From Chitinophaga ginsengisegetis (lineage in GTDB: Bacteria > Bacteroidota > Bacteroidia > Chitinophagales > Chitinophagaceae), in NCBI RefSeq assembly GCF_900168065.1, contig NZ_FUZZ01000001.1, positions 496,001-560,000 of the forward strand: DNA of 64,000 bases. The letters are read 5' to 3'. Below are positions 55,402 to 64,000 of this stretch, one piece after another. The stretch's first letter is position 1. Every line of letters begins with the position of its first letter. The notes beneath the pieces are model-generated. The model was not told the origin of the DNA. It saw only the letters and a list, made by a program, of their open reading frames with translations, and ran no database searches. A program made the position numbers and the translations under genes.

Positions 55402-56530
55402 AGAACAGGTTCGCAGGTGGCGGCTCATGCTGGGAGGATCCCAGAATGATGGCACCTCCTTTTCGTTAAATAAAACGGACCTGCAGTTGGACAAAACGCT
55501 GGAAGCCCTGTACGACAGCACCAGGCAGGGAGGATTAGGACCATCCTCTCCCAATGTAAGCCGCTGGCTGGGCGATATCAGGAGCTACTTTCCCGCCTCT
55601 GTGGTGCAGGTAATGCAACAGGACGCCCTCAAACGCCTGAACCTCACCCAGATGCTCTTTGAAAAAGAGATGTTGGAAAACATAGAACCCGATGTACACA
55701 TGGTGGCCACCCTGATGACATTGAGCAAGGTAATCCCGGAAAAAACCAAAGACACCGCCCGGCAGGTAGTAAGAAAAGTAGTGGATGAACTGATGCGGAA
55801 ACTGGCACAACCAACCCAACAGGCCATTACCGGCAGCTTAAACCGCAGCGCCCGTAACCGGCGCCCACGGCACAACGAGGTGAACTGGCCCCTTACTATC
55901 CAGAAAAATCTGCAACACTATCAACCGGACTATAAAACCATCATCCCGGAAACACTGATCGGATACGGCCGCAAGCGGTCGGCGCTGAAAGAAGTGGTAT
56001 TATGCCTCGATCAAAGTGGTTCAATGGGTACGTCTGTCGTTTATTCTGGTATATTTGGGGCCGTAATGGCTTCTATCCCGGCACTAAAAACACAAATGGT
56101 GGTGTTTGATACCGCCGTGGCAGACCTTACAGAAGAATTGCAGGACCCGGTGGAGCTCCTGTTTGGCGTACAACTGGGCGGTGGTACAGATATCCATGCC
56201 GCATTGAAATACTGCGCGCAGATCATCACCAAACCGGCAGACACCGTGCTTGTATTGATCACCGATCTCTTTGAAGGAGGAGATGAAAAAAATATGCGGA
56301 AACGCTTTACCGAACTTGCAGCAGCAGGTGTACAGGTAATCGTACTGCTGGCGCTGAATGATGAAGGCGCCCCCAGCTACGACCACGAGAATGCCCAATT
56401 CCTGGCTAACCTCGGGATACCCGTATTTGCATGCTCCCCGGATAAATTTCCGGAGATGATGGCCTGCGCATTGAGCAAACAGGATGTTGCTCAATGGGCC
56501 GCAAAAGAAGATATTGTGCTGAAAAAATAA
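55391..56530 (+). CDS. VWA-domain protein (CoxE/YehP-like)
   Basis: 379 residues. The N-terminal helical part (about 1-185) is followed by a VWA domain with an intact MIDAS: D207-x-S209-G-S211 (CLDQSGSMGTS), the GGGTDIHAAL threonine and ITDLFEGGD aspartate. VWA proteins with a MoxR partner usually recognise or load a substrate with the help of a bound metal ion. The start overlaps the DUF5682 gene by 11 bp, and DUF4132 follows 21 bp later. Length matches E. coli YehP as recalled. Confidence 0.9.
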   Translation: MEHEEQVRRWRLMLGGSQNDGTSFSLNKTDLQLDKTLEALYDSTRQGGLGPSSPNVSRWLGDIRSYFPASVVQVMQQDALKRLNLTQMLFEKEMLENIEPDVHMVATLMTLSKVIPEKTKDTARQVVRKVVDELMRKLAQPTQQAITGSLNRSARNRRPRHNEVNWPLTIQKNLQHYQPDYKTIIPETLIGYGRKRSALKEVVLCLDQSGSMGTSVVYSGIFGAVMASIPALKTQMVVFDTAVADLTEELQDPVELLFGVQLGGGTDIHAALKYCAQIITKPADTVLVLITDLFEGGDEKNMRKRFTELAAAGVQVIVLLALNDEGAPSYDHENAQFLANLGIPVFACSPDKFPEMMACALSKQDVAQWAAKEDIVLKK

Positions 56531-56551
56531 ACTGAATCTATCTATACCCTT

Positions 56552-59182
56552 ATGCCATACAAAAAGGAAACTATACTACCTCTTGTTGAAAAACTGAAAC
56601 AACTGAATGACTATGAAAACATCGCAGGCACTATACAGTCCGGGGTAGATTTCCTTACAGGGCATACCTATGAAACACCACCGGTATTTCCCACCGCTGA
56701 AGCCGCCCGGCAAATGGGACATTTTATTTCCCTGCTGCAGATTCCCGATCACTGGGACGACAACGACCGGCTCATCCTGAAGCTGATTTCACCTCCGCTT
56801 ACCTGGAACGAATGCAAAGAAACTTTCCTGACTACCATCATTCCCATGTTGGATATGCCCGGAACTTCCTCCTCCATCGTATTGCGGTTCAGCTACTTTA
56901 CCAGCTACCTCCAGCAACGGGGTTGCACACCGGAAGAAATCGGCTCCCTCATGATCAGCTATTCCAGGGATGGCAACAACTTCGACCTGGCGCCGCTGAA
57001 ATTCACGCCCCTGCGCAAATTCCTGCAGGACCTGATCAAAAGTGCGGAACCACACGTGATCAACGCCTACGTAAACACCTGGCGTAAGAAAGGATGGAAC
57101 TCCCTCTTCTTCCGGCTCCTCACCAAAGGGCACCCGGACCGGGAAATGGAATACCTGGAAAGCATCCTCCTGCTACCGGAGTACCTCCCGGATCAACAGG
57201 CCGTGTCGCGCGTATTATTGCAAAACAACCTGGGCAAGTATGAACCGCTGATCGAAAAAACAACCACGCAGCTGGCCGCAGTACCCGACTATGCAGCCGC
57301 GCTCAGTGGTTATTATTTACTCGCCGGTCATCTCCCGGAAAAATATAACCAACGGCTGCTGAAAGCAGCCTACGATTTCCTTGACATGCCGGTGGCAGTC
57401 CCGTACACACCGGAATCGGGATACTCAAAAGTAACAGGGAATGTACCGCCCAACAACATGCCCCCCGGTGTGCTGGCTGTGCGCGGCCTATTGCACCTCG
57501 ACCGCCCCGCGGCCGTTCCCTATCTCGGTAACCTGCTCTCCCAAAAACGTTCCCTCCACCCGGAAGCCTTCCAGGTGCTGGCAGACGAATTACAGGAACA
57601 GGCTGCCCCCATGCTGCTGCACGCACTGGAAAATGATTACGACGCCAGAACAGTACTGCCGGTACTCTCCCAACTGAACAAAGCACTGTATATAGATCAG
57701 CTCTGGCCATACACACTGCATAAACTGAAGTCTGTTCGTACACTCGTGGCCGTTATACTGGCGGAACACCCGCAGGCGCTGGAAAGAGCAGCGGAATTAC
57801 TGGGGCATAAGAAAGCGGATCAACGCTTAACTGCCGTACAGATCCTCTCTAAACTCGACAACCCGCATGCACGCGAACTGCTGCAACTGGCGCTTCACAA
57901 AGAAGTAAATGACGATGCCCGCGACCTGATGCTGGAAACACTGGGAGGTCATACCCTCACGGATACCGACGACCTGGTGCTCGTTACCAAGTTGGTGATG
58001 TTTGCAAAGAAAAGACACAAGCTCTCCAAACCGGCAGAGAAATGGCTGGACGACAAAGCCCTGCCACCACTCTATTTGCTGGATGGCACCGTAATGACCA
58101 CCGACATGATGCGCTTCCTTATTTACCGGATGTCGAGGGTAACGGAAGTACACGCCGACGTGGAAGCCAAACCCCTGCTGCGTTTGATCGACAGGTCCCG
58201 CAGCGGCGATTTTGCCCGCGCACTCTATAAAGCCTATGCCGACCAGGGCGGCGATCTGAAACTGAAGTATCTCATGACCCTCACGGCCCTGCTGGGAGAC
58301 GACCTGCTGGCAGATACGCTCCGGGAAGACATACAGCTCTGGATTACCACCAAACGCCTCAAAATGGCGGAACACGGCGTGGGCGCACTGGCCCTGCATG
58401 GCAGCAATAAAGCCCTCCGTGAAGTGGAATTCTTCTCACGCAGGTACCGCTTCCGCAAAGCAGTAGTAGGCGCCGCAGCCCTCAGGGCGCTGGAGCTTAC
58501 CGCCACGGAAAGAGGCATGACGCTGCATGAACTGATCGACTCACTGGTGCCGGATTTTGGCTTCGACGGATTGTACAGGTCCTTTGAAGTAAAGAACGAA
58601 ACATACCGCGCCTTCCTTGACAGCAACTTTAAACCGGCTTATCTCAACGATAAAGGCCGTCGCTTGAAAGCGATCCCGGTAGCCACCCCCAGGGATATCA
58701 GGAATGCATTCAAAGCGCTGCCAAAAGAAATGGCCGACACCATCAGGGTACAAACACAGCGACTGGAACTGTTCCTGGAAGAACAAAGAAAATGGAGCGC
58801 TGCAAAATGGCAGGCGGTATTTCAGCAAAACCCCGTGATGTCTGCTTTTGCAACGCGACTGGTATGGGCGTTATTTGATGAAGCCGATCAACTGATCACT
58901 GCCTTTTACTGTGATGAAAACATAACGCCGAAAACAGTTACAGGCGACGTTCTTACCATTCCTGGAAATACGCACATAAGGATATTGCATCCCGTTCACC
59001 TGGATGCAGCCACCCTGCAGCAATGGAAAAATAAATTCAATGAACTGCCTGTTGAACCGGTATTTCCTCAATTGGAAAGACCGGTAACCTTATCGCAGGG
59101 TTATGCAGCCGTGGAATACGATTACGGCGACGCTTCTATGGAAAACGGTTTGCCAAGTGGTTATATGGAACAGGAAGGTTAA
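56552..59182 (+). CDS. HEAT-like and DUF4132 protein (MolR/YehI-like)
   Basis: 876 residues. The first two thirds are helical repeats of HEAT type (VLAVRGLLHLDRPAAVPYLGNLL; LERAAELLGHKKADQRLTAVQILSKL). The C-terminal third (about 720-876) is a DUF4132 domain with KWQAVFQQNPVMSAFATRLVWALFD and the HPVHLD...W...F..LPVEPVFPQLERPV pattern. E. coli YehI/MolR carries the same domain but is longer. A scaffold role in the MoxR-VWA machine is likely (inference). It is the last gene of the cluster, 74 bp before the hexosaminidase. Confidence 0.85.
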   Translation: MPYKKETILPLVEKLKQLNDYENIAGTIQSGVDFLTGHTYETPPVFPTAEAARQMGHFISLLQIPDHWDDNDRLILKLISPPLTWNECKETFLTTIIPMLDMPGTSSSIVLRFSYFTSYLQQRGCTPEEIGSLMISYSRDGNNFDLAPLKFTPLRKFLQDLIKSAEPHVINAYVNTWRKKGWNSLFFRLLTKGHPDREMEYLESILLLPEYLPDQQAVSRVLLQNNLGKYEPLIEKTTTQLAAVPDYAAALSGYYLLAGHLPEKYNQRLLKAAYDFLDMPVAVPYTPESGYSKVTGNVPPNNMPPGVLAVRGLLHLDRPAAVPYLGNLLSQKRSLHPEAFQVLADELQEQAAPMLLHALENDYDARTVLPVLSQLNKALYIDQLWPYTLHKLKSVRTLVAVILAEHPQALERAAELLGHKKADQRLTAVQILSKLDNPHARELLQLALHKEVNDDARDLMLETLGGHTLTDTDDLVLVTKLVMFAKKRHKLSKPAEKWLDDKALPPLYLLDGTVMTTDMMRFLIYRMSRVTEVHADVEAKPLLRLIDRSRSGDFARALYKAYADQGGDLKLKYLMTLTALLGDDLLADTLREDIQLWITTKRLKMAEHGVGALALHGSNKALREVEFFSRRYRFRKAVVGAAALRALELTATERGMTLHELIDSLVPDFGFDGLYRSFEVKNETYRAFLDSNFKPAYLNDKGRRLKAIPVATPRDIRNAFKALPKEMADTIRVQTQRLELFLEEQRKWSAAKWQAVFQQNPVMSAFATRLVWALFDEADQLITAFYCDENITPKTVTGDVLTIPGNTHIRILHPVHLDAATLQQWKNKFNELPVEPVFPQLERPVTLSQGYAAVEYDYGDASMENGLPSGYMEQEG

Positions 59183-59256
59183 TAGGAGGTTCTTTTAAAT
59201 CACGGGATTTTATTGTATTTTTTCACCTTAACCAAGTGAACAATAAAAATCTACGT

Positions 59257-60843
59257 ATGCTAAAACTACGCTCCACACTGGCATTTGCCTGCCTGCTACT
59301 GCTGTTGGCAGGGCCCTTGCCGGCGATCAACATTATTCCGCAGCCGTCGGAAGTAAAAACATTATCCGGCACATTCTCTTTATCCGGCGCCACTGCCATC
59401 ATTCCAGGCAAGTGCGCCGGCGAGGCCAACCAGCTGCAACAGGCATTACAGGAAACACATGGTCTTTCTCTCGCCCTGAAACCTACCGCTAAAAACAATT
59501 ACATCCGCTTCTCCCTGAATGAAAAACTGGAAAAGGAATTAGGGAAAGAAGGCTACCTGCTACAGGTAACACCGGATAACATTACCATCACCGCAGCCAC
59601 CGCCACCGGAGTGTTTTATGGTATCCAATCTTTACGCCAGCTCATTACAGCCAACGGCAACGCCTACACGATCAATGCCGTATCCATCAAAGATAAGCCC
59701 CGCTTCGGCTGGAGGGCATTCATGCTGGATGAAGGCCGCTACTTCAAAGGCGGCGAAACCGTAAAGCGCCTGCTCGATGAAATGGCGCTGCTGAAAATGA
59801 ACGTATTCCACTGGCACCTGACCGACGACCAGGGCTGGCGCATCGAAATAAAAAAGTATCCCCTGCTCACCAGCGTAGGCAGCAAACGCGATTCCACCCA
59901 AATAGGTACCTGGAACAGCAAAGTATATGATGGCAAACCTCATGAAGGTTTTTATACACAGGAACAGATTAAAGACATTATTAAATACGCAGCCGACAGG
60001 CATATCACTATTATTCCTGAAATAGAAATGCCGGGTCACTCCAGCGCCGCTATTGCCGCGTATCCCTGGCTGGGCACCACGCACACGCCTATCAAAGTAC
60101 CTGGCAAATTCGGCGTACATTACGATGTTTTCAACGTATCCGATCCTAAAGTGATCGCTTTCCTGGAAGATGTGTTGCAGGAAGTGATTGCGTTGTTCCC
60201 ATCCAAAGTAATCCATATTGGCGGCGACGAAGTAAAATACGACCAGTGGAAAGCAGACGCCGGGGTAAACGCCTATATGAAAGCGCATAAACTGGGCTCA
60301 CCCGCCGACTTACAGATTGCTTTCACCAACAACATCTCCAACTACCTCGCCCGCAAAAACCGCCGCATGGCTGGCTGGAACGAGATCATGGGCAGCAAAC
60401 TGCATGAGTTCACCGATAGCAAAGATGTTTCCGCTACTGAGAAACTCGCGGCCGGTACCATCGTGCAGTTCTGGAAAGGAGAGCTGAAACTCATCACCGA
60501 TGCGGTGTCCAAAGGATATGAGGTGATCAATTCCTATCACGCCATGACTTACCTGGATTACGACTACAAGGAAATACCGCTGGAAAAAGCTTACAGCTTT
60601 GACCCCATCCCTGAAGGACTGGATCCAAAGTATCACGCAAAAATACTGGGCAGTGGCTGCCAGATGTGGGGCGAATGGATTCCGGATGTAAAAACAATGA
60701 ACCACCAGGTGTTTCCGCGCCTGGCGGCCTATGCGGAAGATGGCTGGACCGTTCCTGCCAACAAAAACTTCACACAGTTTTCCAATGCACTGCAATACTT
60801 CTATACCCGTTGGGATAAAGAAGGTATTCAGTACAACAAATAA
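59257..60843 (+). CDS. GH20 beta-N-acetylhexosaminidase, secreted
   Basis: 528 residues from the ATG at 59257; a GTG 7 codons up is possible. A signal peptide (LAFACLLLLLAGPLPA) leads into a GH20b domain (INIIPQPSEVKTLSGTF) and the catalytic barrel with HIGGDEVKY (D324-E325 as the acid/base pair), MNVFHWHLTDDQGWRIEIKKYP and IPEIEMPGHSSAA. It removes terminal GlcNAc or GalNAc from chitin fragments and glycans. It probably has its own promoter, since the cluster before it is unrelated. Confidence 0.95.
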   Translation: MLKLRSTLAFACLLLLLAGPLPAINIIPQPSEVKTLSGTFSLSGATAIIPGKCAGEANQLQQALQETHGLSLALKPTAKNNYIRFSLNEKLEKELGKEGYLLQVTPDNITITAATATGVFYGIQSLRQLITANGNAYTINAVSIKDKPRFGWRAFMLDEGRYFKGGETVKRLLDEMALLKMNVFHWHLTDDQGWRIEIKKYPLLTSVGSKRDSTQIGTWNSKVYDGKPHEGFYTQEQIKDIIKYAADRHITIIPEIEMPGHSSAAIAAYPWLGTTHTPIKVPGKFGVHYDVFNVSDPKVIAFLEDVLQEVIALFPSKVIHIGGDEVKYDQWKADAGVNAYMKAHKLGSPADLQIAFTNNISNYLARKNRRMAGWNEIMGSKLHEFTDSKDVSATEKLAAGTIVQFWKGELKLITDAVSKGYEVINSYHAMTYLDYDYKEIPLEKAYSFDPIPEGLDPKYHAKILGSGCQMWGEWIPDVKTMNHQVFPRLAAYAEDGWTVPANKNFTQFSNALQYFYTRWDKEGIQYNK

Positions 60844-60847
60844 TTAT

Positions 60848-60892
60848 AACAGCTATTGCAGCAACTGTTTGGCTGCAATAGCTGTTTATTTC
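60848..60892 (+). terminator. Terminator between the hexosaminidase and the lipoprotein gene
   Basis: AACAGCTATTGCAGC (60848-60862) and GCTGCAATAGCTGTT (60872-60886) form a perfect 15-bp stem; TTATTTC follows on the plus strand. It lies between converging genes and overlaps the last codon of the lipoprotein gene. Confidence 0.85.
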
Positions 60893-61512
60893 GCCGGCAG
60901 CAGCTTCAGGGTATCGCCCGCCTTCTGTAGATGATAAACGATGATCCCTCTGGTGTTTGCAGTTAACGCATCAGGATCGTTTTCCCTGAAAGCCGGAAAA
61001 GTGCGTACCAGCGTTTTTCCTTTTATAAAAAATGTATCCTGCCCCCTGTAAGCCTTTTGCTGCATGGTATCCAGCGAGTAGGTATTAATCCTTGTGATTT
61101 TTGGCCCTATGTCAAAAGCATAGATCTTACCGAATTGACCGGTACCTTCAGACAGCATCTGTAAATAAAGCTCCGGTTTACCGTTTCCGTCCAGGTCCGC
61201 GATCATCATATTTTTCAGCGCTCCCTTCACGTCTTTTTCAATGGTGCTGTCTGCCTGTGTGGAGTCTTTTTTGCTGCCCACCGCCAGGATCAGATCCCGC
61301 ATGCTGCTGTTGCCACGGGCAATAGCGGAAATACGGTAATCTCCGTAGGTGGTATCCAGTGTCACGCTTTTAACATCTTCTGTTGCAGGCGCCTGCACCG
61401 GCGCATTGGCAGAGTCTTTTGCTGCCCGTTCTTCTTTATTTTGCATGGGGCTGTTGCAGGCTGCAAAAATCATCACCGGCAACAGTGATAGTCTGAAAAA
61501 TATACGATCCAT
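60886..61512 (-). CDS. Lipoprotein of unknown function
   Basis: 208 residues with a lipobox (SLLPVMIFAAC), a polar linker rich in Ala and Glu, and a C-terminal part with IADLDGNGKPELYLQM and FGKIYAFDIGPKI, where D-x-D-G-N-G resembles an FG-GAP or EF-hand loop. That implies calcium binding or a small beta-sheet module. Function unknown, and it is probably anchored in a membrane. Confidence 0.8.
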   Translation of the reverse strand: MDRIFFRLSLLPVMIFAACNSPMQNKEERAAKDSANAPVQAPATEDVKSVTLDTTYGDYRISAIARGNSSMRDLILAVGSKKDSTQADSTIEKDVKGALKNMMIADLDGNGKPELYLQMLSEGTGQFGKIYAFDIGPKITRINTYSLDTMQQKAYRGQDTFFIKGKTLVRTFPAFRENDPDALTANTRGIIVYHLQKAGDTLKLLPAK

Positions 61513-61570
61513 AGTCCGCTGGTTTTAAAATCAGACCCGGTCGCTGAGGTACGGCCGGAACTGCCTGTCA

Positions 61571-61750
61571 TCAATGTTTTTTACGCTTGTGGGCTTTGGT
61601 ATCCTTGCTGTTATGCGTGGTATCATCGCCTTTATCGTCCTGTTCTTCATTCTTCCTGCTGTCAAGATTATCCCTGATTTCAGGCCGTGGCAGATTGGAA
61701 AAAGATTGCTGTTTACTTTGCCGGGTATTTTCATTTCTGGTGCCTTTCAT
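61571..61750 (-). CDS. Small charged protein of unknown function
   Basis: 59 residues from the ATG at 61750; the frame runs 13 codons further up, but those do not fit. The sequence is very hydrophilic with NLPRPEIRDNLDSRKNEEQ in the middle and a Lys/His-rich end (THNSKDTKAHKRKKH). It has no membrane segment. The strong, unusual composition suggests a real cytoplasmic gene rather than a chance frame. No homologue can be named. Confidence 0.5.
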   Translation of the reverse strand: MKGTRNENTRQSKQQSFSNLPRPEIRDNLDSRKNEEQDDKGDDTTHNSKDTKAHKRKKH

Positions 61751-62015
61751 AAGACAAATTTTTGGTGAACAATACCTTAGGCGCCACAAAAGCAGTGCCT
61801 CACTCCTCCCGGCTATGTATGGGCAACCGGTAAGGGATAGCGTGTCTGTCGCTCCACTTTTTGACGGACAATATCCACAGTAAAAACGGGGAAGGAATAA
61901 CGCAGAGAGGGGATAACTAAAATAGGATCAGTGGCTTATCTCCAAAAGTGCTCTGCCGCAGGAAAGGGCGCATGATATCTGCTTATTATCTTCCTGAACA
62001 TAAATTTATTTTTTT

Positions 62016-62258
62016 ATGAAAAACCTACCAGCTACCATCGGACTTATAGGCGTTCTTACCCTCTTTGTTTTCTTCAGGGGTAACCCGGACAAGGCGCAGG
62101 CGGCTCCGGTAAAGCCTATACAAACTGACCAGATTGAAGTATTTGCACAGGACACTTTTCCACCTAAGCCAATGGACACAGTGATGAAACACAAGAAGAA
62201 AAAAGATAAAAAAGGAGATACTTCCTGGCCACAGAGAAGAGATACTTTACTCAGATGA
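62016..62258 (+). CDS. Small exported Lys-rich protein
   Basis: 80 residues: an N-terminal hydrophobic signal (IGLIGVLTLFVFF) followed by a short mature part (PVKPIQTDQIEVFAQDTF) and a Lys-rich tail (MKHKKKKDKKGDTSWPQRRD). A terminator follows 8 bp after its stop, which supports it as a real unit. Function unknown. Confidence 0.6.
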   Translation: MKNLPATIGLIGVLTLFVFFRGNPDKAQAAPVKPIQTDQIEVFAQDTFPPKPMDTVMKHKKKKDKKGDTSWPQRRDTLLR

Positions 62259-62265
62259 TTTTAGC

Positions 62266-62290
62266 GGAGGGGAAATTCCCCTCCTTTTTT
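62266..62290 (+). terminator. Terminator after the small exported protein gene
   Basis: GGAGGGG (62266-62272) and CCCCTCC (62278-62284) form a perfect GC-rich stem followed by T6. The pirin gene on the other strand ends in the T-run. Confidence 0.92.
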
Positions 62291-63152
62291 ATTGTTCAAG
62301 CGTACCAAATAAACCGTTCTTATAATCCTGTATAGCCTGCTCGGTTTCTTCGGCGGTATTCATTACAAAATTATCTTTCGCTGCTACCGGTTCATTGATG
62401 GGTTCCGCGCAAAGGTATAACAGCCGGGTATTTTCAAGCGCGGTGATGTGAATGTCCGCTTGCTCATCGTCCTTATCAAATACTACAAGATGATAGCCTG
62501 CTACTGCTGTTCCGTTCACTTCTATTTTTCCATCTATTACATACAGCAGCGTCCAGTATCCACGTGTAGCCGTAAGCGTTACCTCTTTCCCGGCTTCCAC
62601 ATTTCCCCAGATAGCAGTGATAGGTGTGAAGTTTTTTAACGGCCCGGTTTTACCTTCATATTCGCCGCCCACAAGGGTAAGGTGTACACCTTCTTTTTCC
62701 GCTACTGCGGGCATTTCCGTTCCTTTAATATACTGGTACCAGGGATCTTCTGCTTTATGCGCGGCGGGCACATTAAACCAGAGCTGCAACAACTCGTAGT
62801 TACCCCCTTTCTTCAGAAATTCTTCCGACGGGCCTTCACTGTGCAGGATCCCTTTCCCGGCAAACATCCATTGTACGTCGCCGGCGGTTACGGTCATGGC
62901 ATTACCTGCATTATCGCGGTGGTAGCCCTGCCCCTGCAGCATAAAGGTAACCGGTGCAAACCCGCGGTGAGGGTGCGGATGCAGCCTGTCTTCCGGCGAT
63001 CCGGGCGCAAAATACTTAGCCGGCATATGATGCACCACAATAAACGGATTGGCAAAACGGAACTGCATAGTGGGCAGCGACTGCCGCACTACTTCCGTAT
63101 CGGTAATATGTTTTTCGCGTCCTTCGAGAACGTGGAGGATTTTCTTCTCCAT
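62289..63152 (-). CDS. Pirin family protein
   Basis: 287 residues of the cupin-fold pirin family. The metal-binding set is visible as HPHPHRGFAPVTFMLQG, and the acid ligand lies in GKGILHSEGPSEE. Members bind iron; some have quercetinase activity and others regulate transcription. The C-terminal cupin is complete. The gene follows the CorC-type gene by 10 bp on the same strand. Confidence 0.92.
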   Translation of the reverse strand: MEKKILHVLEGREKHITDTEVVRQSLPTMQFRFANPFIVVHHMPAKYFAPGSPEDRLHPHPHRGFAPVTFMLQGQGYHRDNAGNAMTVTAGDVQWMFAGKGILHSEGPSEEFLKKGGNYELLQLWFNVPAAHKAEDPWYQYIKGTEMPAVAEKEGVHLTLVGGEYEGKTGPLKNFTPITAIWGNVEAGKEVTLTATRGYWTLLYVIDGKIEVNGTAVAGYHLVVFDKDDEQADIHITALENTRLLYLCAEPINEPVAAKDNFVMNTAEETEQAIQDYKNGLFGTLEQ

Positions 63153-63162
63153 AAAAAATATT

Positions 63163-64000
63163 TTATCGGATCAGTTTTAACCTGGCTTTTTCCACGGAGC
63201 TGCGGAACATTTTCAGGATCAGTACTTCATAATTTTCAATGATGATCACTTCACCTTCCCGCGGAATGTTTCCGTGGATGTAGTTTATTAAACCGGAAAG
63301 GGTTTCATAATGTTCGCTTTCCGGCAGCGGGTAAGGTAATAATTCATTGATATCTGCGAGGTATTCATGCGCATCCACAATAAAATTATCATCTTTCTGC
63401 TCTACAATCGGCGCTTCATGATCATGTTCATCCTGGATATCCCCTACCAGTTCTTCCAGGATGTCTTCCATTGTAACAATTCCTTCGGTATCGCCGAATT
63501 CGTTGGTTACCACGGCCATTTGCAGGCGTTGTCCCTGGAAGGTGCGCAGCAGGTCTTTTATTTTCATGCTGTCCGGTACATAAAATACCGGCTTCATGAT
63601 ATCCTTTATATTATGGAGTGTTTTTTCGTGCATTCCCTTTACCACATCTTTGGTATATACCACGCCTTTCAGTTCGTCGAGCGAACCGCTGGACACGGGA
63701 TACCGGGAATATCCATCTCTGATTACCTGGTCTATCAGCTGATCCAGGGGCAGATTGATGTCGAGGGAGGAAATATCTTTACGGTGGGTGAGAATTTCTT
63801 TTACGCGGCTGTCGTCAAACATAAATACATTCTGGATCAGTTCCCGTTCGGTTTCCTCAATCGCGCCGCCTTCCTGGCTTTCAGAAATGATCAGTTTCAA
63901 TTCCTCTTCCGAATGGATTTCCGACTCCCCGGCGGGTTTAATGCCCATAAGACGAAGGATACTGTTGGCGAAGCCGTTGAGCAGCCAAATAAAAGGACGG
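63163..64000 (-). CDS. CorC/HlyC-family membrane protein, partial (N-terminal part outside window)
   Basis: The frame stays open to the window edge (about 279 codons); an internal ATG at 63948 is not the true start, because upstream residues (FIWLLNGFANSILRLMG) are the end of the CNNM membrane domain. It has the CNNM-CBS junction (KPAGESEIHSEEEL, MFDDSRVKEILTHRKDI), a CBS pair (GYSRYPVSSGSLDELKGVVYTKDVV; MAVVTNEFGDTEGIVTMEDIL) and a CorC/HlyC C-terminal domain. Members move Mg2+ or Co2+ or control ion balance; in this phylum one, GldE, is tied to gliding. Confidence 0.88.
   Translation of the reverse strand, partial: RPFIWLLNGFANSILRLMGIKPAGESEIHSEEELKLIISESQEGGAIEETERELIQNVFMFDDSRVKEILTHRKDISSLDINLPLDQLIDQVIRDGYSRYPVSSGSLDELKGVVYTKDVVKGMHEKTLHNIKDIMKPVFYVPDSMKIKDLLRTFQGQRLQMAVVTNEFGDTEGIVTMEDILEELVGDIQDEHDHEAPIVEQKDDNFIVDAHEYLADINELLPYPLPESEHYETLSGLINYIHGNIPREGEVIIIENYEVLILKMFRSSVEKARLKLIR

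Noticed and set aside
1..64000. CRISPR arrays, IS elements, prophage genes
   Set aside because: No array-like repeats with spacers, no transposase or integrase motifs and no phage structural genes were found; the repeats at 52800-52865 are contiguous and without spacers.

Overview
The window reads as a chromosomal segment of a Bacteroidota bacterium, most likely a Chitinophaga-like member of the Chitinophagaceae. The grounds are a protein with a C-terminal gliding-motility/type IX sorting domain, a split two-component regulator-propeller sensor system, starts without clear Shine-Dalgarno sequences, promoters of the TTFG-like Bacteroidota form (TTTG-N19-TAnnTTTG, exact upstream of tRNA-Leu), a SufABCDSE set typical of the phylum, and secreted fucosidase and hexosaminidase enzymes. 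The species assignment is inference. No phage, IS element or CRISPR array is visible.

Layout. 1-2195: 5' part of a secreted beta-helix protein, cut by the window edge. 2196-3055: gene-poor, with a strong minus-strand terminator, several palindromes and a possible orphan small transcript. 3056-6740: NarL-type response regulator and a large propeller histidine kinase, convergent and overlapping. 6994-9456: aldehyde and alcohol dehydrogenases. 9864-11080: two small secreted proteins. 11597-11680: tRNA-Leu(CAA). 11845-21195: saccharopine-dehydrogenase-like enzyme, a T9SS repeat protein, trmN6, GH29 fucosidase, tsaD and a MacB-like permease. 21298-28258: prfC, then a minus-strand run (coiled-coil membrane protein, DsrE-like, DUF6089 barrel, two low-complexity secreted proteins, UbiD decarboxylase, DUF6265-like). 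28713-32002: AraC/GyrI-like regulator, GH20-like enzyme, AI-2E family permease. 32079-39741: heavy-metal RND efflux operon (TolC, adaptor, CusA/CzcA pump) with its own OmpR/histidine kinase pair. 39885-41424: two GNAT acetyltransferases and a half-size EamA transporter.

41458-48785 is a complete SUF iron-sulfur assembly locus: a SufR-like cysteine-bearing repressor is divergent from a flavin reductase gene followed by sufA, B, C, D, S, E and a DUF59 (SufT-like) gene. The 138-bp divergent region holds a good Bacteroidota promoter and a 9-bp perfect inverted repeat, a plausible operator.

48902-59182 is the most interesting part: SWIM zinc finger, DUF5691, MoxR AAA+ ATPase, DUF5682, VWA protein and HEAT-like/DUF4132 protein, all on the plus strand with tight or overlapping junctions. 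It resembles, from recalled knowledge, the uncharacterised E. coli yehI-L-M-P-Q (molR) locus. I infer an ATP-driven MoxR-VWA assembly or remodelling machine; DUF5682 shows two GxxH motifs and a glutamate arranged as in TraB/Tiki-type proteins. The only large gap in the cluster carries 11-bp tandem repeats. Downstream (59257-64000) lie a GH20 hexosaminidase, a lipoprotein, two small proteins, a pirin and the 3' part of a CorC/HlyC-type gene that runs off the window.
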